The translations under genes and the position numbers were made by a program. From Stenotrophomonas nitritireducens (GTDB lineage Bacteria; Pseudomonadota; Gammaproteobacteria; Xanthomonadales; Xanthomonadaceae): a stretch of 64,000 bases of DNA. The notes beneath the pieces are model-generated. The model did no database searches. It saw only the letters and a program-made list of their open reading frames with translations, and had not been told where the DNA came from. The stretch covers positions 124,001 through 188,000 of the forward strand of contig NZ_LDJG01000003.1 of the NCBI RefSeq assembly GCF_001431425.1, given 5' to 3'. Below, one piece after another: positions 16,986 through 25,561 of the stretch; position 1 is the stretch's first letter; every line of letters begins with the position of its first letter.

Positions 16986-18014
16986 ATGAAGAAACTGTTG
17001 CCCACTTCAACCGCCGGCAGCCTGCCCAAGCCGTCCTGGCTCGCTCAACCCGAAAAGCTCTGGTCCCCCTGGAAGCTGCAGGACGAGGAGCTGGTTGAAG
17101 GCAAGCAGGATGCATTGCGTCTTTCGCTGCACGAACAACGGCAGGCCGGCATCGACATCGTCAGCGATGGCGAGCAGACCCGCCAGCACTTCGTCACCAC
17201 CTTCATCGAACACCTTGAGGGCGTGGATTTCGAGAAGCGCGAGACCGTACGCATCCGTGACCGCTACGACGCCAGCGTGCCGACGGTCGTGGGTGCGGTG
17301 AGTCGACCGCAATCGGTCTTCGTTGACGATGCCAGGTTCCTGCGCCAGCAGACCAGGCAGCCGATCAAATGGGCCCTGCCTGGCCCGATGACGATGATCG
17401 ACACGCTCTACGACGCCCACTACAGGAGCCGCGAAAAGCTGGCCTGGGAGTTCGCCGGAATTCTCAACCAGGAAGCCAAAGAGCTGGAAGCGGCGGGCAT
17501 TGACATCATCCAGTTCGACGAACCCGCGTTCAATGTCTTCTTCGATGAAGTGAATGATTGGGGTGTTGCCGCCCTGGAACGTGCCGTTGAAGGACTGAAG
17601 TGCGAGACCGCCGTGCATATCTGCTACGGCTATGGCATCAAGGCCAACACCGACTGGAAGAAGACGCTGGGCTCGGAGTGGCGCCAGTACGAGGAATCCT
17701 TCCCGAAACTGCAACAGTCCAGCATCGACATCATTTCACTGGAGTGCCAGAACTCACATGTGCCGATCGATCTGATCGAGCTGGTTCGCGGAAAGAAAGT
17801 GATGGTAGGCGCCATTGACGTGGCCAGCGACACCATCGAGACGCCGGATGAAGTGGCAAACACACTGCGGAACGCCCTTCGGTTTGTCGACGCGGACAAG
17901 CTCTATCCTTCCACCAACTGCGGCATGGCCCCCCTCGCTCGTCGGGTCGCCCGAGGCAAGCTGCTTGCCCTCAGCGCAGGCGCAGAAATCATCCGGCGCG
18001 AACTGTTGACCTGA
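16986..18014 (+). CDS. mesD: MesD, core methionine synthase (MetE C-terminal type)
   Basis: A 342-residue protein matching only the catalytic C-terminal half of MetE. The zinc-binding His-x-Cys (AVHICYGYG), the QFDEPAF segment and the final STNCGMAPL with the second Cys are present. The N-terminal folate-binding half of MetE is absent. It transfers a methyl group to homocysteine. ATG 16986 was chosen for the GGAACAAG site before it. The upstream 54 nt of open frame overlap the mesX stop. Paired with mesX it belongs to the MesD class. Confidence 0.9.
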   Translation: MKKLLPTSTAGSLPKPSWLAQPEKLWSPWKLQDEELVEGKQDALRLSLHEQRQAGIDIVSDGEQTRQHFVTTFIEHLEGVDFEKRETVRIRDRYDASVPTVVGAVSRPQSVFVDDARFLRQQTRQPIKWALPGPMTMIDTLYDAHYRSREKLAWEFAGILNQEAKELEAAGIDIIQFDEPAFNVFFDEVNDWGVAALERAVEGLKCETAVHICYGYGIKANTDWKKTLGSEWRQYEESFPKLQQSSIDIISLECQNSHVPIDLIELVRGKKVMVGAIDVASDTIETPDEVANTLRNALRFVDADKLYPSTNCGMAPLARRVARGKLLALSAGAEIIRRELLT

Positions 18015-18894
18015 TGGCCGGCGGAAGTCCCGCATGGTTCCGAGGGGTGGCGTCAGCGAGTTGAAGGCAGCAAAGTGCAGCCGGTGCAGTTGTCCTCCCC
18101 CTCGGACTTCAGCACCGTAGAACGGCACGACTTCACGGATCCGGGTGATCGAATCAACCGGCGATATCGACCGGCAGGACGTCAATGAAGTCCTGCTGGC
18201 TTTGCGCCGATACGGCAGCGAGCTGCGTTGGACAGGGACCGATCCGAGGTCGTGCCAGCGCAGTCCGCGTCTGGATGGGCTGCACGACCGGTCCGCCAGA
18301 ACCAACAGGGCCATTACGTCGCATTTTCGGCCTGCGCGTGCAGCGGGCCAGTCGGCGTAGTCGCCGGCGCTTTCCGCGAGCAACGACAGGAGGCGCGGGT
18401 TCACTCGCTGGTGCTGGCCCACTCGTTACGGCAGGAACGTACCGCAGCCTGGCAATCCCCGGTGCTCGCGACCGTTGGAGGGGGCAGACCGGGCCTGTGT
18501 TGACCACGCTGCACTACTTTATCGATTGCATCCGGGTCGACTCTGCCGCCTGAAACGGAAGACGAATTCGCAAACCAATCGCCACCCCTGCTCGACATAC
18601 CGCGCCGATTCCTCTCGTAGGAAAAGATCTACCTGCACGGAAACACAGAAGCGGCAAGCCGCATGCATCAAGAAAAGCCAGCGGTGCGCAAGGGCGCTGG
18701 GAGTCGGCCCGGATTGCCACCCCCGCAGCCATCTGCTGGATGCTCTTCAATGGAAGGAAAGCTGCACCAGCCCCTCCATTTCCCTGCTGATGGCATGGGA
18801 CTGTGCATGGCACCGGGTGTCTTTTCCCCAACGCTGGTCCAGGCGATCCAGCATTCCATCGTCCCACTCCCATCCGCGATGCCAGCATCCGCGG
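18015..18894. other. 880-bp stretch with no recognisable gene
   Basis: Short frames exist on both strands but none shows a family motif, a convincing ribosome site or consistent amino-acid composition. It may be decayed coding sequence after mesD or a long non-coding spacer. Confidence 0.4.
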
Positions 18895-19278
18895 TCACCG
18901 GCAGGCGTCGTGGACGCGATTGTCCCAGTAGCTGGACAGGGCGAATCCCCGCTTCAGGCCCGCCGCGCGATAGGCCGCATCCCTGCCCTGCCTGGCCTTG
19001 GTACAGGCATCGCCCCCGGGGCGCCGGGCACTCCGGCCGGAACCCGCGCCGGAATGACCAGCCCTGCGTCCGGCACGTACCGGTTTTCGTACTCCCGCCG
19101 TCGCCCCAGGCTCGATCGATGCCTGCGGAAGCACACTCCACATCTTCAGCGCTGCACCATCGCAGGGCATCGATTGATAGGACGCCTGTCCCTGCTCCAT
19201 GCACTTGAACACCTGCGTCTGCTGGGGCGTCGGCACACCAGCCGCAAGCAGAAGAAAGAGATCGAGAACCTTCATCAT
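18895..19278 (-). CDS. DUF4124-domain secreted protein
   Basis: A 127-residue protein. The start at tandem ATGs (19278) gives a hydrophobic leader (VLDLFLLLAAGV), then the DUF4124 core VFKCMEQGQASYQSMPCDG and a C-terminal CTKARQGRDAAYRAA ending in a YWDNRVHDACR block. These proteins are periplasmic, cysteine-rich, common in xanthomonads and of unknown function. A longer frame from 19380 is open but would bury the leader. Confidence 0.65.
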   Translation of the reverse strand: MMKVLDLFLLLAAGVPTPQQTQVFKCMEQGQASYQSMPCDGAALKMWSVLPQASIEPGATAGVRKPVRAGRRAGHSGAGSGRSARRPGGDACTKARQGRDAAYRAAGLKRGFALSSYWDNRVHDACR

Positions 19279-19433
19279 CCGGACCACCCGGCTCCACGGT
19301 ATGAGGTCCAACATTGGAGGAAGTGAGTGAGCCGAACCATCGGAGAAGCCGGTGCAACCCTGCCGGAAAATGCCGTGCATCCAGGTCTGCAGAGGCAGCA
19401 GCAGGCGTGTGAAGATTTTTTTTCACAAATGGC

Positions 19434-19462
19434 TTGCTCGGCCCGAAAAGCCGGGCTATCAT
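19434..19462 (+). promoter_or_regulatory. promoter of the first tRNA-Ala/Glu pair
   Basis: TTGCTC (19434-19439) and TATCAT (19457-19462) with a 17-nt spacer end 18 bp before the tRNA. The spacer is GC-rich, which is common in strong stable-RNA promoters. Confidence 0.65.
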
Positions 19463-19480
19463 TTCTTTCTCGGCAACAAC

Positions 19481-19556
19481 GGGGCCATAGCTCAGCTGGG
19501 AGAGCGCCTGCATGGCATGCAGGAGGTCAGCGGTTCGATCCCGCTTGGCTCCACCA
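19481..19556 (+). tRNA. tRNA-Ala(GGC)
   Basis: A full 76-nt cloverleaf including an encoded CCA. The anticodon stem CCTGC/GCAGG encloses the loop ATGGCAT with anticodon GGC. The T-arm is GGTTCGATCCC and the acceptor pair is GGGGCCA/TGGCTCC. It is followed 52 nt later by tRNA-Glu. Confidence 0.97.
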
Positions 19557-19608
19557 AATCCGGACATTAGGCCGTTCGGATAGTCGAAAAAACTTGATGA
19601 AGTTTCGC

Positions 19609-19684
19609 GTCCCCATCGTCTAGAGGCCTAGGACATCACCCTTTCACGGTGGCGACCGGGGTTCGAATCCCCGTGGGGACGCCA
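19609..19684 (+). tRNA. tRNA-Glu(TTC)
   Basis: A 76-nt tRNA with encoded CCA: acceptor GTCCCCA/TGGGGAC, loop CTTTCAC with anticodon TTC, T-arm GGTTCGAATCC. It is in the same transcript as the preceding tRNA-Ala. Confidence 0.97.
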
Positions 19685-19696
19685 TTCATCGAAAAC

Positions 19697-19725
19697 AAAG
19701 ACCCAGATTTTGCAGGGTCTTTTTT
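19697..19725 (+). terminator. rho-independent terminator after first tRNA pair
   Basis: AAAGACCC (19697-19704) pairs with GGGTCTTT (19715-19722) and runs into a T-tract. Confidence 0.85.
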
Positions 19726-19772
19726 GTTGGAGAAGCTGCCTGCCCAACAGGCAATGAGGAAGAAGAAAAAGC

Positions 19773-19801
19773 TTCCACTCCGACGAAGAGTCCGGTATTA
19801 T
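19773..19801 (+). promoter_or_regulatory. candidate promoter of the second tRNA pair
   Basis: TTCCAC (19773-19778), 17 nt, TATTAT (19796-19801). The -35 is weaker than that of the first copy and the DNA is not homologous to it, so the second pair has its own promoter. Confidence 0.5.
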
Positions 19802-19824
19802 TCCGCGCTCGAAAATTTGGATAC

Positions 19825-19900
19825 GGGGCCATAGCTCAGCTGGGAGAGCGCCTGCATGGCATGCAGGAGGTCAGCGGTTCGATCCCGCTTGGCTCCACCA
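19825..19900 (+). tRNA. tRNA-Ala(GGC), second copy
   Basis: Identical base for base to the tRNA-Ala at 19481-19556, including the encoded CCA. Confidence 0.97.
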
Positions 19901-19953
19901 AATCCGGACATTAGGCCGTTCGGATAGTCGAAAAAAACTTGATGAAGTTTCGC

Positions 19954-20029
19954 GTCCCCATCGTCTAGAGGCCTAGGACATCACCCTTTCACGGTGGCGA
20001 CCGGGGTTCGAATCCCCGTGGGGACGCCA
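19954..20029 (+). tRNA. tRNA-Glu(TTC), second copy
   Basis: Identical to the tRNA-Glu at 19609-19684. The spacer before it differs from the first copy by one extra A. Confidence 0.97.
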
Positions 20030-20037
20030 ATTCAAGG

Positions 20038-20063
20038 AAGCTCTGCCCAGGCAGGGCTTTTTT
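20038..20063 (+). terminator. rho-independent terminator after second tRNA pair
   Basis: AAGCTCTGCC (20038-20047) pairs with GGCAGGGCTT (20050-20059, one G-T pair) and ends in a run of T. Confidence 0.85.
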
Positions 20064-20103
20064 GTTGCCTGGAAGAACGCAGGCCTGCACCGCCGCCACT
20101 TCC

Positions 20104-20469
20104 CTATGGCTGCAGCACCCTGGACAGGGCCCCGCGCAGATCGCTTCCCGTGTAGGGTTTGGCCAGCTTCACGCCCGCATCGAAGATCGCAGGCAACCGC
20201 CCGGCCTCCATCCCGGTCGCGACGAGGAAAGGAATCCCGCGCCCGACCAGCACTTCCGCAACCGGCGTGCTGTCCTCGTTGTCGGCCAGGCAGAAGTCGA
20301 GGAAGGCGAGCTGCGGACGCAGCTCATCGATCATGCCCAAGGCAGACTGCACGGTGTCCGCGACACCGACAACCTGCAGCCCTTCGCGCTCGAGCTGCAA
20401 CTGCAGCAGCGTTGCATTCAAGTCGTCGTTCTCCACGATCACCACCCGCACGGAGTGCAGCAAACCCAT
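20104..20469 (-). CDS. single-domain response regulator
   Basis: A 121-residue receiver domain with no output domain. The acidic pair is in VVIVENDD, the phosphorylated Asp in LAFLDFCLADN (about residue 54), a Thr in VATGMEAG, and the conserved Lys in KLAKPYTGSDL. It may shuttle phosphate or bind a partner, as CheY-like proteins do. Start ATG 20469 follows a CAGGGGAT ribosome site. The open frame continues upstream through the tRNA-Leu gene, which is clearly not coding. Confidence 0.88.
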   Translation of the reverse strand: MGLLHSVRVVIVENDDLNATLLQLQLEREGLQVVGVADTVQSALGMIDELRPQLAFLDFCLADNEDSTPVAEVLVGRGIPFLVATGMEAGRLPAIFDAGVKLAKPYTGSDLRGALSRVLQP

Positions 20470-20590
20470 CGCAATCCCCTGATCCCGGATGACTTGAGTA
20501 TAGCCACCGGCGCCGTCCGGCACTTTGCGAAAAATACCCGCAAATCCCTGCCCAACCATAAAGCCGTCCGCTATACTTGCGCCCCTGCCA

Positions 20591-20677
20591 GCCGAAGTGG
20601 CGGAATCGGTAGACGCAGCGGACTCAAAATCCGCCGCCCTTAAAAGCGTGTGGGTTCGAGTCCCACCTTCGGCACCA
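20591..20677 (+). tRNA. tRNA-Leu(CAA)
   Basis: An 87-nt class II tRNA with a variable arm. The anticodon stem GCGGA/TCCGC encloses loop CTCAAAA with anticodon CAA. The T-arm is GGTTCGAGTCC, with CCA encoded. A TATACT -10 box lies just upstream. Confidence 0.95.
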
Positions 20678-20684
20678 GCACAGC

Positions 20685-20715
20685 AAAGGCCAGGCAGCGA
20701 TGCTTGGCCTTTTTG
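20685..20715 (+). terminator. terminator after tRNA-Leu
   Basis: AAAGGCCA (20685-20692) pairs with TGGCCTTT (20705-20712), followed by Ts. Confidence 0.85.
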
Positions 20716-20764
20716 CATCCATCGCCACGGCCGAATGCCGGCGCCCCACCTTGCCGAAGAAAAA

Positions 20765-20789
20765 GAAGGCCCCGGATACCGGGGCCTTC
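20765..20789. terminator. bidirectional terminator between tRNA-Leu and tex
   Basis: A perfect 11-bp inverted repeat GAAGGCCCCGG/CCGGGGCCTTC with a 3-nt loop. An A-rich left flank and a CTTTC right flank suit termination of the minus-strand tex gene. Confidence 0.75.
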
Positions 20790-20817
20790 CTTTCGTCTGC
20801 ATGGGGAGGTCAGCGCA

Positions 20818-23163
20818 TCAACTGCGGCGCGCGCGCGCGAACGCTTCGGCCAGGGCATTGTCCGCCGGCGGCGCCGAGCTGCCTGGACGTGCGCCCCGCG
20901 ACGGTTCGCCGCGGCCGCCATCGCGCCGGACAGGATGACCCTGCCCCGCGCCCTTGTCCGGTCGTTTGGCGGGCGCCGGACTGTCGTCCAGCCGGCGGGT
21001 CAGCGCGATGCGCTTGCGGGCGACGTCGACCTCCAGCACCTTCACCTTGATGATGTCGCCGGCCTTGACCACGTCGCGCGGGTCCTTGACGAAAGTGTCA
21101 GACAGCGCGGAGATGTGGATCAGCCCATCCTGGTGCACGCCGATGTCGACGAACGCGCCGAAGGCGGCCACGTTGCTGACCACGCCTTCCAGCACCATGC
21201 CTTCGCGCAGGTCCTTGATGTCCTCAACGCCGTCAGCGAAGCGCGCCGCCTTGAACTCGGGACGCGGGTCGCGGCCGGGCTTTTCCAGTTCCTTCAGGAT
21301 GTCGCGTACCGTCGGCACGCCGAACGTCTCGTCGGTGAACTGCTCGGCCTTCAGGCCGCGCAGGTAGCCGCCGTCGCCGAGCAGCGTCTTGATCGGCCGC
21401 TGCGCCGCGGCGACGATGCGCTCCACTACTGGATAGGCTTCGGGGTGCACGGCCGAGGCGTCCAGCGGCTCGTCGCCATCGGCGATGCGCAGGAAGCCGG
21501 CGCACTGTTCAAACGTCTTGTCGCCCAGGCGCGGCACCTTGAGCAGGTCGCGGCGGCGTTTGAACGGCCCGTTCTCGTCGCGGTGGCGGACGATGTTCTC
21601 GGCCACGGTCGACGACAGGCCCGACACGCGCGACAGCAGGGCGGCCGATGCGGTGTTGACGAATACGCCCACCGCGTTGACGCAGTCCTCCACGCGCGCG
21701 TCCAGCGCCTTGGCCAGGCGGAACTGGTCGACGTCATGCTGGTACTGGCCGACACCGATCGCCTTGGGTTCGATCTTGACCAGCTCCGCCAGCGGGTCCT
21801 GCAGGCGTCGCGCGATCGACACCGCGCCACGCAGCGACACGTCCAGACCCGGGAATTCCCTGGCCGCGAACTCCGATGCCGAGTACACCGACGCGCCGGC
21901 TTCGCTGACCACGACCTTCTGCAGTTTCGGGTTGTTGCAGGCCTTGAGGACCTCGCCGGCCAGCTTGTCGGTCTCGCGGCTGGCGGTACCGTTGCCGATG
22001 GCGATCAGCTCGACGTCATGCTTGGCGCACAGATGCCTGAGGGTCTGCAGCGACTGTTCCCACTGGCGCCGGGGCTCATGCGGATAGATCGTCTCGGTGG
22101 CCAGCAGCTTGCCGGTGGCATCGACCACGGCGATCTTGCAGCCGGTGCGGATGCCCGGGTCCAGACCGAGCACGGCCTTCGGGCCGGCCGGCGCGGCCAG
22201 CAGCAGGTCCTTGAGGTTGTCGCCGAACACGGCGATGGCCTCGGCCTCGGCCTTCTCGCGGGCGTGGTTGAACAGGTCCAGCAGCAGGTGCATGTGCAGC
22301 TTGGCACGCCAGGTCAGGCGGCAGGCATCGAGCAGCCAACGGTCCGCCGCACGCCCCTGGTCGGCGATGCCCGCCTTCCATGCCACGCGGCCTTCGGCGT
22401 ACTGGTGGCCGGTCTCGGCTTCATTGCCCGGGTCCAGCTCGAGGAACAGGATTTCCTCGCGGCGCGCGCGGAACAACGCCAGCAGGCGGTGCGAGGGAAT
22501 CTTCGCCAGCGGCTCGGCGTGCTCGAAGTAGTCGCGGTATTTGGCGCCCTCGGTTTCCTTGCCCTCGGCGACACGGGCGCGGATCACGCCGACCTCGCCC
22601 AGCCACTGGCGCAGTTCGCCGACCAGTGCCGCGTCTTCGCCCCAGCGCTCCATCAGGATCGCCCGCGCGCCTTCCAGCGCGGCCTTGGCATCGGCCACGC
22701 CCTTGTCCGTATCGACGAAGCCCGCGGCGAAGGCCTGGGGATCCTGCGTGGGATCGGCGAGCAGGCCATCGGCCAGCGGCTCCAGCCCGGCTTCGCGGGC
22801 GATCTGCGCGCGGGTGCGGCGCTTGGGCTTGTACGGCAGGTACAGGTCTTCCAGGCGCGACTTGGTGTCGGCAGCCAGGATGTCGTTGCGCAGCTCGTCG
22901 CTCAGCTTGCCCTGCTCGGCGATGCTGGCCAGCACCGCGGCGCGCCGGTCTTCCAGCTCGCGCAGATAGGTCAGGCGGACTTCCAGATTGCGCAGCTGGG
23001 TGTCGTCCAGCCCGCCGGTGACTTCCTTGCGGTAGCGGGCGATGAACGGAACGCTGGCGCCTTCGTCCAGCAGCGCGATCGCGGCCTTGGCCTGTGCGGG
23101 CTGTGCGCCGATCTCTTCGGCGATGGTCTGCGCGATCTGCTGCGCGAGCTTGCTGTCTTGCAT
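20818..23163 (-). CDS. tex: Tex family transcription accessory protein
   Basis: A 781-residue protein, the normal Tex length. It begins with the helical Tex N-terminal domain ([39 protein letters not shown]), then the YqgF/RuvC-like domain with [17 protein letters not shown], helix-hairpin-helix repeats (residues about 480-560) and a C-terminal S1 RNA-binding domain ([30 protein letters not shown]). Tex binds nucleic acid and affects transcription. The last 50 residues after S1 are basic and low-complexity. Confidence 0.95.
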   Translation of the reverse strand: MQDSKLAQQIAQTIAEEIGAQPAQAKAAIALLDEGASVPFIARYRKEVTGGLDDTQLRNLEVRLTYLRELEDRRAAVLASIAEQGKLSDELRNDILAADTKSRLEDLYLPYKPKRRTRAQIAREAGLEPLADGLLADPTQDPQAFAAGFVDTDKGVADAKAALEGARAILMERWGEDAALVGELRQWLGEVGVIRARVAEGKETEGAKYRDYFEHAEPLAKIPSHRLLALFRARREEILFLELDPGNEAETGHQYAEGRVAWKAGIADQGRAADRWLLDACRLTWRAKLHMHLLLDLFNHAREKAEAEAIAVFGDNLKDLLLAAPAGPKAVLGLDPGIRTGCKIAVVDATGKLLATETIYPHEPRRQWEQSLQTLRHLCAKHDVELIAIGNGTASRETDKLAGEVLKACNNPKLQKVVVSEAGASVYSASEFAAREFPGLDVSLRGAVSIARRLQDPLAELVKIEPKAIGVGQYQHDVDQFRLAKALDARVEDCVNAVGVFVNTASAALLSRVSGLSSTVAENIVRHRDENGPFKRRRDLLKVPRLGDKTFEQCAGFLRIADGDEPLDASAVHPEAYPVVERIVAAAQRPIKTLLGDGGYLRGLKAEQFTDETFGVPTVRDILKELEKPGRDPRPEFKAARFADGVEDIKDLREGMVLEGVVSNVAAFGAFVDIGVHQDGLIHISALSDTFVKDPRDVVKAGDIIKVKVLEVDVARKRIALTRRLDDSPAPAKRPDKGAGQGHPVRRDGGRGEPSRGARPGSSAPPADNALAEAFARARRS

Positions 23164-23286
23164 GGATTCCAGGGACTACCGCTACTCGGGAAGCCTGCAT
23201 TCTGGCAGCGCGTCCCGGGAGGGGAAACCCATTGACAGCCCGCCCCGGGATTGCTCTGCGCAGCCGCGGGCCGGGCTCCCCGCCTT

Positions 23287-23502
23287 CTATCCCAGGTGCC
23301 GGTTCAGCCGCTGGAACGCGATGTCGTCGCGCAGTGTTTCCAGCACCATCACCCGCATCCGGCCCTTGCCGCTTACATCCATCACCCGTTCCACATAGAT
23401 TTCCGGACCATCGTCGGTATCCATGCGGGTCTTGCTGAAACCATAGGGCACCACGCCCTTCTTGCCATCCTTGCTGCCACCGATATAAAGAACGACTGCC
23501 AT
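23287..23502 (-). CDS. small conserved hypothetical protein
   Basis: A 71-residue soluble protein starting MAVVLYIGGSKDGKKGVVPYG, with an arginine-rich end. It has an AGGAGT ribosome site before ATG 23502. The gene stands alone upstream of tex on the same strand. Function unknown. Confidence 0.65.
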   Translation of the reverse strand: MAVVLYIGGSKDGKKGVVPYGFSKTRMDTDDGPEIYVERVMDVSGKGRMRVMVLETLRDDIAFQRLNRHLG

Positions 23503-23636
23503 GGTGACCGGTACTCCTGTTGCGTTTGTAACGAGCCCACTCTAGGTGGGCAGGCGTTACCAGGATGTACAAAAAAGGTTGAGGCGCCATGACCGGCCGG
23601 TTGCGCTTTCAAGACCCGGGCCTGCGCCGGCTCGAT

Positions 23637-24092
23637 TCAGGAACGGCCCGGCCACCAGCCGCGCCCGTGCATCGCATAGCGGTCGGCCGCACGCTCGAAG
23701 GGATTGCGGACGCTGACGCCACCGCACAGCAGGTAGACCGGAAGGAACAGCGGCCCCAGCACCATGTACTGGAACACGTGCGCGCGCTCATGGTCGCCGA
23801 GGCGGACCCTTGGATGCTCGCAGCGACCGGCGCGATGTTCGTAGGTCGTGCAGGACACGTCCAGCGTATCGCCGGTGTGCAGGATCACCATGCCCAACGT
23901 GATCGCGCCGCCTGGTCCCCATGGCCAACGGTGGAATACCAGCGCGCAGTCGCGCCGATTCCAATGCGGCCTTGCGCCGGCCGCCATGCCCGCCACCCCG
24001 GCCAGCAGGCCGACCAGGGTGTTGGGCGACGTCCAGAGCGCACCCAATGCACGCGCCAGTTGAAGGCCCCACGCCGCGGCGGATTCACGCAT
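23637..24092 (-). CDS. hypothetical membrane-associated protein with HERAH motif
   Basis: A 151-residue protein with two hydrophobic segments (about residues 20-40 and 110-125) and the motif GDHERAHVFQYMVLGPLFLP near residue 98. The HExxH-like HERAH next to a hydrophobic helix recalls peptidase-like or lipid-active small membrane proteins, but no family is certain. It is the last gene of the phaE-phaC-DUF5329 run, 40 bp after DUF5329. Confidence 0.6.
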   Translation of the reverse strand: MRESAAAWGLQLARALGALWTSPNTLVGLLAGVAGMAAGARPHWNRRDCALVFHRWPWGPGGAITLGMVILHTGDTLDVSCTTYEHRAGRCEHPRVRLGDHERAHVFQYMVLGPLFLPVYLLCGGVSVRNPFERAADRYAMHGRGWWPGRS

Positions 24093-24131
24093 GCTCCTGC
24101 CCCGTCACCAGAACGCCTTGCGCGAGAGTCG

Positions 24132-24500
24132 TCAGTGGCCGCGCAGCCGCACGAGCTGCTGCTGGAACCAGGGCGCCGAATCCTGTTCGGCATGCCCGGG
24201 GCACGATACCCGGTAGGGCTTGCCGCTGATGCTGCTGCGGCTGGCAGCGCGCTCGATGAACTGCTCGGCGGTGTCGGCCAGGTCGCGCTTGAGCAGGTAG
24301 TCGTACTTGCGCTGCAGGTGGCTGCGCGCATCGCTGGCCGGATACCAGGTGCCGTTGCGCTGGAAGCGGCAACCCGAATCCTCGAGCGCCTGCATCAACC
24401 CGTCGATCTCGCGCTGGGCCGCAGCACCTGGCGCGGCATCGGCCGTGGCGGAAACCACGGCCAGGACCAAGAGCGCCGCAACGGGGATGCGATGCCTCAT
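24132..24500 (-). CDS. DUF5329 (YfeK-like) periplasmic protein
   Basis: A 122-residue protein with a cleavable signal peptide (AALLVLAVVSATADA) and the family core EIDGLMQALEDSGCRFQRNG, ASDARSHLQRKYDYLLKR and ASRSSISGKPYRVSCPG. Role unknown. Its ATG overlaps the phaC stop by 4 nt, placing it in the PHA operon. Confidence 0.8.
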   Translation of the reverse strand: MRHRIPVAALLVLAVVSATADAAPGAAAQREIDGLMQALEDSGCRFQRNGTWYPASDARSHLQRKYDYLLKRDLADTAEQFIERAASRSSISGKPYRVSCPGHAEQDSAPWFQQQLVRLRGH

Positions 24501-25561
24501 GCGCGCCTGCTCAGCCAGTCGTGGATGGCGCTCGGGACTTCACGTTGCGCCCGCGCCGAGACATAGATGCCGATGTGGCCGCCGCGGAAACCCAGCTCCG
24601 TATAGTCGGTGGTGCCTGTCTTTCCACACAGCGCCTGCGAGGCCGCCGGCGGCACCAGATGATCCTGCTCGGCATAGATGTTGAGTACCGGCATCCGCAG
24701 TTGCGCCAGGTCCACCGCCTCGTCGCCGATGCGGATGCTGCCGCGCATGAGGCCGTTTCCCTGGTAGAACTGCTTGACGAACTCGCGGAACGCCTCCCCC
24801 GCCAGGTCCGGCGAATCGAAGATCCACTTTTCCATGCGCAGGAAATCCTCCAGCGCCTGCCTGTCGTCGAGGATGTCCACCAGCCCCACGTATTTCTGCA
24901 CGTTGAGCCGGAACGGCTTGAGCATCAGGTAGCTGGCATTCATCAGGTCGGCCGGGACATTGCCCAGCGTATCGACGAACAGGTCCACGTCCACGTGCCG
25001 CGCCCAGTGCGAGAGCATGTTGTCCGGGGTGTGGAAATCCACCGGCGCGACCATGGTGACCAGGTTGCGCACCTTGTGCGGACGCAGCGCGGCGTAGCAC
25101 AACGAGAACACGCCGCCCTGGCAGATGCCGAGCAGATTCACCGGCCCGCCATGCTGGGCCCGCAGGTGATCGACGGCGCCGTCGACGTAGCGCAGCAGGT
25201 AATCCTCCAGCGTCAGGAAACGCTCGGAGCGGTCGGGATAGCCCCAGTCCAGCACATATACGTCCTGGCCGGCGGCCAGCAGTTTCTGCACCAGCGAGCG
25301 GCCGTCCTGCAGGTCCACCATGTAGGGCCGGTTGACCAGCGCATAGACGATCAGCAGCGGCGGCTGCCCCGACGGCGGCTGCGCGCCGATAAAGCGGTAC
25401 AGCTTGACCTTGCCGTCGCTCCAGACTTCCTCGCGCGCGGTGGCGCCGTAGCCGACATCCTCCACGTCCGGCAGCAGCTTCAGCCCGTCGGCAAGCTTGC
25501 GTTGCAGCTGCAGGGCTTCCTGCAGCAGATCGTCCATGCCGAAACCCAGCGGACCCTTCAT
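24497..25561 (-). CDS. phaC: class III poly(3-hydroxyalkanoate) synthase subunit PhaC
   Basis: A 354-residue alpha/beta-hydrolase of class III size. The lipase-like box GICQGG holds the catalytic Cys (148). The Asp lies in the AEQDHLVPP region and the His in GGHIGIYVS. LDWGYPDR is also typical. With PhaE it polymerises hydroxyacyl-CoA into storage polyester. It overlaps phaE by 4 nt. Confidence 0.95.
   Translation of the reverse strand: MKGPLGFGMDDLLQEALQLQRKLADGLKLLPDVEDVGYGATAREEVWSDGKVKLYRFIGAQPPSGQPPLLIVYALVNRPYMVDLQDGRSLVQKLLAAGQDVYVLDWGYPDRSERFLTLEDYLLRYVDGAVDHLRAQHGGPVNLLGICQGGVFSLCYAALRPHKVRNLVTMVAPVDFHTPDNMLSHWARHVDVDLFVDTLGNVPADLMNASYLMLKPFRLNVQKYVGLVDILDDRQALEDFLRMEKWIFDSPDLAGEAFREFVKQFYQGNGLMRGSIRIGDEAVDLAQLRMPVLNIYAEQDHLVPPAASQALCGKTGTTDYTELGFRGGHIGIYVSARAQREVPSAIHDWLSRRA

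Larger units (their letters stand above)
19481..20029 (+). repeat. tandem duplication of the tRNA-Ala/tRNA-Glu cassette
   Basis: 19481-19684 and 19825-20029 are the same 204/205-nt unit, differing by one A in a homopolymer. A 140-bp unique segment with a terminator and a new promoter separates them. Confidence 0.95.

Noticed and set aside
16986..18014. Truncated metE pseudogene
   Set aside because: The half-length form is intact, has all zinc ligands and is paired with mesX, as in MesD.
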